Translations under genes and position numbers: made by a program | Notes under the pieces: model-generated | What the model was told of the DNA's origin: nothing | Seen by the model: only the letters and a program-made list of their open reading frames with translations | Databases searched by the model: none | Source: Campylobacterales bacterium | GTDB taxonomy: Bacteria; Campylobacterota; Campylobacteria; Campylobacterales; QNZT01 | Assembly: GCA_027081495.1 (NCBI GenBank) | Contig: JALWKJ010000076.1 | Coordinates: forward strand, 1-5,761 | DNA length: 5,761 nt | Reading direction: 5' to 3' | Shown: piece by piece, positions 1 through 4,615 of the stretch | Numbering within the stretch: the first letter of the stretch is position 1 | Layout of the letters: each line of letters starts with the position of its first letter

Positions 1-41
1 GGTTATGAGCCCGACGAGCTACCAAACTGCTCTATCCCGCG
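1..41 (-). tRNA. initiator tRNA-fMet (CAT), 5' part, cut by the window edge
   Basis: Read on the minus strand, the segment starts with CGCGGGATAGAGCAG and carries a D arm with GAGC/GCTC stems and TTTGGTA in the loop. It continues into GTCGGG and the anticodon loop CTCATAA, whose CAT anticodon lies at plus positions 5-7. The run of three G's closing the anticodon stem and the C at position 1, which cannot pair normally in initiators, are initiator hallmarks and argue against elongator Met. The 3' half (rest of the anticodon stem, T arm, acceptor end) is outside the window. It is probably co-transcribed with the upstream tRNA-Gln. Confidence 0.93.
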
Positions 42-70
42 ACAATGATTAAGAAAGTTTTATAAAGCGA

Positions 71-107
71 CTAAATACGATTTTCCAAAAGGAAAATTGT
101 GTTTTAG
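71..107. repeat. long imperfect inverted repeat in the tRNA spacer
   Basis: The arms 71-86 and 91-107 pair around an AAAA loop (87-90). The core TTTTCC/GGAAAA is perfect. The pairing continues outward through about ten more pairs, with G/T wobbles at 79/98 and 76/101 and one bulged base at 102. On the minus strand it lies in the tRNA-Gln to tRNA-fMet spacer and would fold in the precursor RNA. No clean T-run follows on either strand, so a processing site or structural spacer is more likely than an intrinsic terminator. The function is inferred only. Confidence 0.45.
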
Positions 108-116
108 TAAGCTTGT

Positions 117-150
117 CATTTAAGCAAAAAATTTGCGTTTTGCCTAAATG
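117..150. repeat. second inverted repeat, abutting the tRNA-Gln 3' end
   Basis: Positions 117-129 pair with 138-150, giving 12 of 13 pairs with an A/C mismatch at 123/144 and an 8-nt loop. The outer arm reaches into the encoded CCA end of tRNA-Gln (149-151). In the minus-strand transcript this helix would follow the tRNA directly and could influence 3' trimming. A smaller alternative hairpin, GCAAA/TTTGC (124-136), uses the same bases. No T-run follows it. Confidence 0.4.
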
Positions 151-223
151 GATGGGATGGAGGGACTCGAACCCCCAATACACTGGACCAAAACCAGATG
201 CCTTACCATTTGGCCACATCCCA
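149..223 (-). tRNA. tRNA-Gln (TTG)
   Basis: The minus strand gives a complete 75-nt cloverleaf. The acceptor arms TGGGATG and CATCCCA pair over seven bases, the D arm contains AAATGGTAA, and the anticodon loop is TTTTGGT with TTG at plus 189-191. The T loop is GTTCGAGTC-like. The 3' CCA is encoded (149-151) after a T discriminator at 152. The anticodon stem has a T/T mismatch at its outermost pair (27/43). The U1-A72 first pair is typical of bacterial tRNA-Gln. In Campylobacterota this tRNA is normally charged indirectly, by a misacylating GluRS followed by GatCAB; that is family knowledge, not visible here. Confidence 0.95.
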
Positions 224-243
224 ACATCTTAAATTGGAGTGTG

Positions 244-272
244 ATTATAATCATTTTTTTCTTATTTGTCAA
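244..272 (-). promoter_or_regulatory. sigma70-type promoter of the tRNA-Gln/tRNA-fMet unit
   Basis: On the minus strand, TTGACA (272-267) and TATAAT (249-244) are both exact consensus and separated by 17 nt. Transcription would start near 237, about 14 nt before the tRNA-Gln 5' end. A perfect -35 is notable in a lineage whose promoters usually lack one, and it suits a strongly expressed stable RNA unit. Confidence 0.8.
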
Positions 273-292
273 GTGTTTTTATAAACTTTTTG

Positions 293-298
293 TATAAT
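293..298 (+). promoter_or_regulatory. -10 box of the ribB promoter
   Basis: TATAAT lies 22 nt before the ribB ATG and is preceded by a T-rich stretch, as is common in Campylobacterota promoters. No good -35 is present at 16-18 nt; the nearest TTG-like element (266-271) is 21 nt away. The region upstream of this box overlaps the -35 of the diverging tRNA promoter. The predicted leader is only about 15 nt, so there is no room for an FMN riboswitch. Confidence 0.6.
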
Positions 299-320
299 CT
301 TCAAAAAACATGGAGGTTAT

Positions 321-1343
321 ATGCCAATCAAACGCGTCACAGAGGCTATTGAAGAGATACAAAAAGGAAATATCGTCATCATGATCGACGATGAAGACAG
401 GGAAAATGAAGGCGATCTTGTCTATGCGGCTGCTTTTTCAGATCCGAAGAAGGTAAATTTTTTAGCGACACAGGCAAAAGGTCTTATATGCGTCGCGCTT
501 AGCAAAGAGATAGCGAATAGATTGGATCTTTCTCCTATGGTTACGAAAAACGACTCCTCTTATGAAACCGCGTTTACGGTTTCCGTGGATGCGAAAGAGT
601 GTGAAACAGGCATTTCCGCCGCCGAGAGAAATATGACTATAAAACTTCTGGCAAATTACAATACAAAACCGTCCGATCTAGTTAGACCCGGTCATATTTT
701 TCCTCTTATCGCAAAAGAAGGCGGTACGCTTGTGCGAACCGGACATACGGAAGGATCGACAGATCTTTGCAAGATGGCGGGAATATCAGAAGCCGCCGTT
801 ATTTGTGAGATCATGAAAGAAGACGGCACGATGGCAAGAAGAGACGATCTTGAAATTTTTGCAAAAAGACACAATCTTAAAATCGTTTATATTTCAGACA
901 TTGTCGAATATAGAATGAAGCATGAATCTCTCATAAAAGTCATAGCCGAATCGAATACCGACTTTTTAGGCGCTCCCGTAAGGCGACTCGATTTTATAGA
1001 TCACAATGACAGCCATCATGTAGCTTTTGTCTTTAAAAAAAATGGACAACAGCTAAAAAATGTCCGTTTTCACAACATAGGAACCGATCTTGACCTTTTT
1101 GCGCACGACAGATACGACTCCATCTTTAAAAGTGTGGAAATTTTAAAAAAAGATGGCGGGGCGCTGATATTTTTGGAAAAATCCGCAAATCAAAACCCAT
1201 ATATGAAAGAGTACGGTATAGGAGCGCAAATACTTAAATATCTCGGATTTAAAGATATAAATCTTCTAGTAACAAAAAGAAAAAGAGAATTTGTCGGTAT
1301 AAGCGGATTTGGTCTAAATATAGTAAAAGAGGTTGAACTCTAA
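321..1343 (+). CDS. ribB: 3,4-dihydroxy-2-butanone 4-phosphate synthase with degenerate GTP cyclohydrolase II-like C-terminal domain
   Basis: RibB converts ribulose 5-phosphate to 3,4-dihydroxy-2-butanone 4-phosphate plus formate, supplying the four-carbon unit of riboflavin in the cytoplasm. Residues 1 to about 200 hold the intact domain: the acidic metal/substrate loop DDEDRENEGDL (23-33), TGISAAERNMTI (97-107), RPGHIFPL (122-129), RTGHTEGSTDL (139-149) and CEIMKEDGTMAR (162-173). Residues about 205-340 follow the RibA fold and end with a recognisable GIGAQIL (299-305) and a GFGLNIV segment. However, the region contains no cysteine, so the three zinc ligands are gone, and the RQEGRGIGL-type motif is absent. 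GTP cyclohydrolase II activity is therefore unlikely, although databases often label such proteins RibBA. The start is supported by TGGAGG at 311-316, four nt before the ATG. It is monocistronic here and converges on the operon to its right. Confidence 0.95.
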   Translation: MPIKRVTEAIEEIQKGNIVIMIDDEDRENEGDLVYAAAFSDPKKVNFLATQAKGLICVALSKEIANRLDLSPMVTKNDSSYETAFTVSVDAKECETGISAAERNMTIKLLANYNTKPSDLVRPGHIFPLIAKEGGTLVRTGHTEGSTDLCKMAGISEAAVICEIMKEDGTMARRDDLEIFAKRHNLKIVYISDIVEYRMKHESLIKVIAESNTDFLGAPVRRLDFIDHNDSHHVAFVFKKNGQQLKNVRFHNIGTDLDLFAHDRYDSIFKSVEILKKDGGALIFLEKSANQNPYMKEYGIGAQILKYLGFKDINLLVTKRKREFVGISGFGLNIVKEVEL

Positions 1344-1344
1344 A

Positions 1345-1370
1345 AGCGTGGAGAATAACTTCTCTATGCT
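1345..1370 (+). terminator. hairpin between convergent genes, possible transcript end
   Basis: In plus-strand RNA, 1345-1355 pairs with 1360-1370 over 11 bp, including two G-U pairs, around a UAAC loop. It begins two nt after the ribB stop. On the minus strand the same two positions become A/C mismatches, so the fold favours ribB mRNA. No T-run follows directly; a second small stem, GGAC/GTCC (1373-1385), is followed by TTTAT. It overlaps the last codons of the opposing gene. It is plausible as an end or stabilising structure, but not a textbook intrinsic terminator. Confidence 0.4.
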
Positions 1371-1588
1371 ACGGACTGTTCGTCCTTTATCTGTTCGAGT
1401 ATGGTTTTTAATCTTCTTATTTTGCGCGCGTAAGAGTTTATTTCACTTTGTATGAATGACTCTTCATACTCGTTATCAGCCCATTGAAGTTCACTTTTTT
1501 TATCTATATACTTTTGCTTATACTCTTCAAGTTCACGAATATATTGCTCTTTTTTCCTTAGATCGATAGTATTTGTAGTCAATTTCAT
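1364..1588 (-). CDS. small coiled-coil protein of unknown function
   Basis: I do not recognise a family. The product is 74 residues, highly charged (many Lys, Glu and Arg) and almost entirely predicted helical, with heptad-like spacing of Leu, Ile and Tyr through the central and C-terminal parts. There is no signal peptide, membrane segment, cysteine or obvious motif. The ATG at 1588 is chosen because it forms an ATGA overlap with the stop of the upstream glycosylase gene and lies 8 nt from AGGAG (1601-1597). An in-frame ATG at 1594 would add two residues but sits only 2 nt from that ribosome-binding site. It is the last gene of the minus-strand operon and is probably translationally coupled. 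A structural or partner role is possible, but nothing in the sequence shows which. Confidence 0.75.
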   Translation of the reverse strand: MKLTTNTIDLRKKEQYIRELEEYKQKYIDKKSELQWADNEYEESFIQSEINSYARKIRRLKTILEQIKDEQSVA

Positions 1589-2256
1589 AGGCATAACTCC
1601 TCGATATTTACTTTATTGGCACGAATATGCACTTTTGCATACTCGACTATTTTTCCATGAAATCGTGAATAAATTGTGAATAACTTGTAATCATTTCCAT
1701 AAAGTTTACTAATGCCGCTCAGGTTTCTTTCTATACCGTCCATTAACCATTCTTGTATCTGAGAATAACTCTCAAAGCAAAATCCCAGAGCCTCAAGCAA
1801 TCGTTTCGTATAGCTATCGACCACCATTACATCTTTGCCGCATGCATAACAGAGTATGGCGTCGCTGCTCTCCTCTCCAAGACCTTTTTGCGACAAAAGC
1901 CACTCTCTACTAACTTCGGTTTGAAACTTTTCGAAACAGCCGAAATCTTTTATTATGTTCATGCACAGTAGTTTTAGGCGTTTTGCTTTCGTATTGTAAA
2001 AACCGCTCGGTTTTATTAGCGATTGAAGATTTTTAAGATCTGCTTTCGCAAGAGATTCAAGCGTGAGCAAATCTTCTCTTTTAAGATTTTCAAGAGATTT
2101 TTCGACTTTTTGCCACTTTGTCTGCTGCGTTAAAATAGCGCCTACTACGACTTCAAACGAAAGGGAGTTCGGCCACCATAGCGGATCCCTTTCGTTTTTT
2201 AAAAGTTCAAGTTTTTTCAATGCCTTTAAAAGCTCGAAACTATCGGTTATCTTCAT
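1585..2256 (-). CDS. MagIII-like 3-methyladenine DNA glycosylase (HhH-GPD/endonuclease III superfamily)
   Basis: It is likely to excise alkylated purines such as 3-methyladenine by hydrolysing the N-glycosidic bond, starting base-excision repair. Counting from the ATG (223 residues), a WWP motif lies at 27-29, TQQTKWQ at 43-49, the helix-hairpin-helix QKGLGEESSDAILCYA at about 123-138, the catalytic Asp in VVDSY at 147 and FHGKIVEY at 199-206. Lys202 matches the position of the carbamylated pocket lysine described for H. pylori MagIII. The C-terminal four-cysteine iron-sulfur loop of endonuclease III is absent, again as in MagIII. From memory of the H. pylori protein, the base-stacking Phe45 is Trp here (residue 48). 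A GTG at 2259 is in frame, but the ATG at 2256 has the better 6-nt distance from GGGAGGAG, which overlaps the end of the upstream gene. Annotation as a plain endonuclease III domain protein is the alternative. Confidence 0.88.
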   Translation of the reverse strand: MKITDSFELLKALKKLELLKNERDPLWWPNSLSFEVVVGAILTQQTKWQKVEKSLENLKREDLLTLESLAKADLKNLQSLIKPSGFYNTKAKRLKLLCMNIIKDFGCFEKFQTEVSREWLLSQKGLGEESSDAILCYACGKDVMVVDSYTKRLLEALGFCFESYSQIQEWLMDGIERNLSGISKLYGNDYKLFTIYSRFHGKIVEYAKVHIRANKVNIEELCL

Positions 2257-2259
2257 CAC

Positions 2260-3072
2260 TTACTCCTCCCTAAACGCTCTTTGTGAAATTTCTACACATT
2301 TTTCATCGTAAGCTTTTATTTTAAACGCGTCTATACACTTGCCCTCTTTTATCTCTATCATAACGCCTTGAAGTATTTTTTTACAACTATTGGGCACATC
2401 GAATTTTGATCCGTTTGCGGTTAAAAATCGCGCCGCCGCCTGCTTCGCATCCATACCTATGACATTGTCGCGGCATCCGGTAAGCCCTACATCGGTAACA
2501 TAAAAGGATCCCTCTTCAATAACCAGATCATCGGTTCCCACATGAGTATGCGAACCGCAAATCGCACTCACCTCCCCTTTTAGCATCGTAAAAAGAGCCC
2601 TTTTTTCACTTGTCGCTTCCGCATGAAAGTCTATAAATATATTTTTATATCCTTCGCTTTTGAGTCTTTTTACTTCCTGCGTCATTATCGTAAAAGGATT
2701 ATCGACCATCGGCATACAATAATAGCCCATGACATTTATTACGACAAGTATTTCATTATCTACTTTTATATACTCTATTCCTCTGCCCGGTGATGCCTTT
2801 GGATAATTTATCGGTCTTAAAACAGGTTTTGTTTCAAGAAAAGGAACTATATCTTTTTTATCCCAGATATGATTTCCTCCGGTAAAAAGATCTACGCCAG
2901 ACTCAAAAAGTTCTTTTGCATTCTTTTGAGTAAGTCCAAAACCGTGGCTTGTGTTTTCTCCATTTACTATAACGATGTCCGGAGAGTACTTTTCTTTGAT
3001 AGAAGATATATGATATTTAAACATAAAACGACCCGGTCTGCCTACCAGATCGGCTATATAAAGTATTTTCAA
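2260..3072 (-). CDS. ymdB: YmdB-type metallophosphoesterase (TIGR00282 family), TTG start
   Basis: The family is a cytoplasmic dinuclear metal phosphodiesterase; Bacillus subtilis YmdB hydrolyses 2',3'-cyclic nucleotides and affects biofilm decisions. Reading from TTG at 3072 gives 270 residues. The metal and active-site residues then fall at the B. subtilis numbering as I recall it: Asp8 (IADLVGRPG), Glu39-Asn40 (NGENTSHG), Asn67-His68 (GGNHIWD), His150 (DFHAEATSEK), His175 and His177 (GSHTHVGT). A further ATG at 3114 would add an Ile/Lys-rich, non-family extension. The TTG has AAGGA at 3083-3079, six nt upstream, whereas the ATG at 3077 is out of frame. It is the first gene of the operon: its stop is followed immediately by the glycosylase start region, whose ribosome-binding site lies inside its last codons. 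The cellular role in Campylobacterota is not evident from sequence. Confidence 0.93.
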   Translation of the reverse strand: MKILYIADLVGRPGRFMFKYHISSIKEKYSPDIVIVNGENTSHGFGLTQKNAKELFESGVDLFTGGNHIWDKKDIVPFLETKPVLRPINYPKASPGRGIEYIKVDNEILVVINVMGYYCMPMVDNPFTIMTQEVKRLKSEGYKNIFIDFHAEATSEKRALFTMLKGEVSAICGSHTHVGTDDLVIEEGSFYVTDVGLTGCRDNVIGMDAKQAAARFLTANGSKFDVPNSCKKILQGVMIEIKEGKCIDAFKIKAYDEKCVEISQRAFREE

Positions 3073-3106
3073 ATCATTTCCTTTAATATATTTAATTTTT
3101 ATAAAA

Positions 3107-3124
3107 AAGCGCAAAAAACCGCTT
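3107..3124 (-). other. small leader hairpin followed by T-run upstream of ymdB
   Basis: On the minus strand, AAGCG (3124-3120) pairs with CGCTT (3111-3107) around an 8-nt GTTTTTTG loop and runs into further T's (3106-3103). It lies between the predicted promoter and the TTG start. A 5-bp stem is weak; it resembles an attenuator or pause hairpin, but may be a chance feature of AT-rich DNA. Confidence 0.2.
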
Positions 3125-3147
3125 CCTCAGATATATAAATTTTTTGG

Positions 3148-3156
3148 ATTATATCA
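3148..3156 (-). promoter_or_regulatory. extended -10 promoter of the ymdB operon
   Basis: The minus strand reads TGATATAAT, an extended -10 (TGnTATAAT) with the hexamer at 3153-3148. A -35 is weak: TTGTTT at 3175-3170 with a 16-nt spacer. Predicted transcription begins near 3141, leaving a leader of about 70 nt before the TTG start. Confidence 0.6.
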
Positions 3157-3188
3157 CTTTCATGAGCAAAAACAAATAATCACTCTAC

Positions 3189-3194
3189 TATAAT
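3189..3194 (+). promoter_or_regulatory. -10 box of the metX operon promoter
   Basis: A consensus TATAAT lies about 110 nt before metX and 35 nt from the oppositely oriented -10 box of the ymdB operon. No recognisable -35 is found 16-18 nt upstream. Transcription would start near 3201, giving a metX leader of about 100 nt. Confidence 0.55.
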
Positions 3195-3223
3195 ATCTCA
3201 TCGTTCAAAAAAGGCCTTTGCAT

Positions 3224-3304
3224 ATGACATACACGCTAAAAAACGCTCTTTGGCAAGCGTATAGATACAGGCGATATCTATTTTTAAAGGTGCGATTAAA
3301 TTGA
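3224..3304 (+). CDS. possible 26-codon leader ORF upstream of metX
   Basis: This ORF, too short for standard gene calling, starts ATG at 3224 with AAAAAAGG (3207-3214) nine nt upstream. It ends in TGA at 3302-3304, which overlaps the metX TTG start (3301-3303). The predicted peptide is strongly basic: four Arg, two Lys and no acidic residue. It has four Tyr clustered with Arg (AYRYRRYLFLK, residues 12-22) and has no Met after the start, so a classical methionine-starvation leader peptide is not indicated. Its likely role, if real, is coupling translation to the weak TTG start of metX or sensing ribosome progress across the leader hairpins. Support is positional only; it could be fortuitous. 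Confidence 0.3.
   Translation: MTYTLKNALWQAYRYRRYLFLKVRLN
3230..3285 (+). promoter_or_regulatory. metX leader with competing hairpins
   Basis: Three helices are possible. Helix A pairs 3230-3237 with 3256-3263 (7 of 8 pairs). Helix B pairs 3243-3247 with 3256-3260. Helix C pairs 3261-3267 with 3275-3281 and runs straight into TTTT (3282-3285). ACGCT occurs twice (3233-3237, 3243-3247) and both copies compete for one AGCGT. Helix A also takes bases needed by C. This resembles an attenuation or anti-terminator layout just ahead of the metX ribosome-binding site, but C has only one G-C pair, so the interpretation is tentative. It matches no riboswitch class known to me. Confidence 0.3.
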
Positions 3305-4404
3305 AAATCACCACCACAACGGAACATTTTACAAATCCGCTATATCTGGAAAGTGGTCGGATTTTAGAACCTTACGATCTCGCTTACGAAACTTACGGGG
3401 AGTTAAACGACAACAAAGATAATGTCGTCGTCGTATGTCATGCGCTTACAGGCAGTCATCATGCGGCGGGTCTTTATGAAGGAGAAGTCAAACCGGGCTG
3501 GTGGGACGGAATGATCGGAGACAACAAACCGATCGACACGACAAAGTTTTTTGTCATCTGCGTCAACACCATAGGCAGTTGTTTCGGGAGTACGGGACCC
3601 ATGTCGGCAATGTATCCGACTAACGAACCGTATCGTCTGAAATTTCCGGTCATAACGGTAAGCGATATGGTAAAAGCCCAGCGAATCTTATTTGATCGCA
3701 TCGGCATAAATAGAGCTCATGCGATTGTCGGCGGTTCAATGGGAGGTATGCAAACTCTCTGTTTTGCGATAGAACATCCAAACTTTGCAAAAAAGCATAT
3801 CATCCTAGCAAGCACTTACGCTACGCAGCCGTGGGCGATAGCTTTTAATAAAGTAGCAAAGGAAGCCCTCATAAGAGATCCCGCGTTCAAAGACGGCTTC
3901 TATGATCCAGCCGATATAAAAAGAGACGGTCTTGCCGGATTTGCCACAGGGCGGATGTGCGGTCACATAAGTTATCTTAGTCCGCGCTCTATGCAAAAGA
4001 AATTTGGCAGAGATTATGTTGAGACGGACGGTTTATATGAGTTGTTCGGCAAATTTCAGGTAGAAAGATATCTGGATTATAACGGATTAAATTTTGTTCA
4101 GTGGTTCGATCCGCTTAGTTTTTTGTACATAACAAAAGCGATAAACATCTTTGATGCGACAAGAAACTACGATTCACTCGAAGATTCGTTAAGTCGGATA
4201 AATTCGGAGATTTTTTTATTCTCTTTTTCAAGCGATCTTCTCTTTTTACCCAAAGAGATGAAAATCATTGAAGAGACTTTGAAAAAAATCGGTAAAGAAA
4301 ATCTTGTCAAATATGAAGAGATACAAAGCGATTATGGACATGATGCTTTCCTTGTAGAGTTGGAAAAATTTTCAGGCAGCGTTACAAAAGCGCTGGAGGA
4401 GTAA
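3301..4404 (+). CDS. metX: homoserine O-acetyltransferase (MetX family), TTG start
   Basis: MetX acylates the hydroxyl of L-homoserine from an acyl-CoA, activating it for sulfur incorporation in methionine synthesis. The 367-residue alpha/beta-hydrolase has HALTGSHHAAG (47-57), the GWWDG loop (66-70), FVICVNTIGSCFGSTGP (84-100), and the nucleophile elbow GGSMGG with Ser146. Asp312 (SSDLLF) and His347 (YGHDAF) complete the triad. Length and N-terminus (KITTTTEHF then PLYLESGRIL) fit a full protein from TTG at 3301; AAAGG (3286-3290) lies 10 nt upstream. Some MetX-family members use succinyl-CoA, so the acyl donor is inferred. It opens a four-gene operon with xseB and two less characterised genes. 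The TTG codon and an overlapping upstream ORF suggest controlled translation. Confidence 0.95.
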   Translation: MKITTTTEHFTNPLYLESGRILEPYDLAYETYGELNDNKDNVVVVCHALTGSHHAAGLYEGEVKPGWWDGMIGDNKPIDTTKFFVICVNTIGSCFGSTGPMSAMYPTNEPYRLKFPVITVSDMVKAQRILFDRIGINRAHAIVGGSMGGMQTLCFAIEHPNFAKKHIILASTYATQPWAIAFNKVAKEALIRDPAFKDGFYDPADIKRDGLAGFATGRMCGHISYLSPRSMQKKFGRDYVETDGLYELFGKFQVERYLDYNGLNFVQWFDPLSFLYITKAINIFDATRNYDSLEDSLSRINSEIFLFSFSSDLLFLPKEMKIIEETLKKIGKENLVKYEEIQSDYGHDAFLVELEKFSGSVTKALEE

Positions 4405-4408
4405 TGAA

Positions 4409-4615
4409 ATGAATGAAAAAGAGTTAAATTTTGAAGAAAAAATCGCTCATGCAAAAGAGATTTTAGAAAAATTGATGAATCCCGAAATCACGCTGTCTCA
4501 AAGCGTTGCATACTACAAAGAGGGGATAAAAGAGCTAAAAGAAGCCGCTAAACTTTTAGAAAACGCGAAAATAGAGTTTGAAGAATATAAAAAAGAAGAA
4601 AAGGATATTTCATGA
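4409..4615 (+). CDS. xseB: exodeoxyribonuclease VII small subunit
   Basis: XseB is the small helical subunit that binds several copies per XseA large subunit to form exonuclease VII, which degrades single-stranded DNA into oligonucleotides in repair. The 68-residue product has the family pattern: NFEEKIAHAKEILEKLMNPEITLSQSVAYY with the conserved turn Pro-Glu-Ile-Thr-Leu, then YKEGIKELKEAAKLLENAK. These form the two antiparallel helices. The length is normal. The start has GGAGGAG (4395-4401) inside the last metX codons, seven nt upstream. The stop overlaps the next start as ATGA. xseA is not in the window, so the large subunit must be encoded elsewhere. Confidence 0.92.
   Translation: MNEKELNFEEKIAHAKEILEKLMNPEITLSQSVAYYKEGIKELKEAAKLLENAKIEFEEYKKEEKDIS

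Noticed and set aside
224..320. FMN riboswitch upstream of ribB
   Set aside because: The predicted leader is about 15 nt, and no conserved aptamer elements are present.
692..874. 60-codon open frame opposite ribB
   Set aside because: It lies wholly inside the strongly conserved RibB domain on the other strand, has no ribosome-binding site, and its product has no recognisable pattern.
920..1343. Functional GTP cyclohydrolase II (RibA) domain
   Set aside because: There is no cysteine in the domain and the catalytic arginine motif is absent, so only the fold is supported.
2869..3138. 89-codon plus-strand frame across the 5' end of ymdB
   Set aside because: It is antisense to conserved YmdB motifs, and its 3' end runs through the promoter and leader region of the ymdB operon.
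3474..3996. Two minus-strand frames inside metX
   Set aside because: Both are shadows of the conserved MetX sequence, without start signals.
4404..4412. Two-codon ATG-AAA-TGA between the metX stop and the xseB start
   Set aside because: Its ATG is only two nt from GGAGGAG, so it is unlikely to be used; xseB at 4409 has the proper seven-nt distance.
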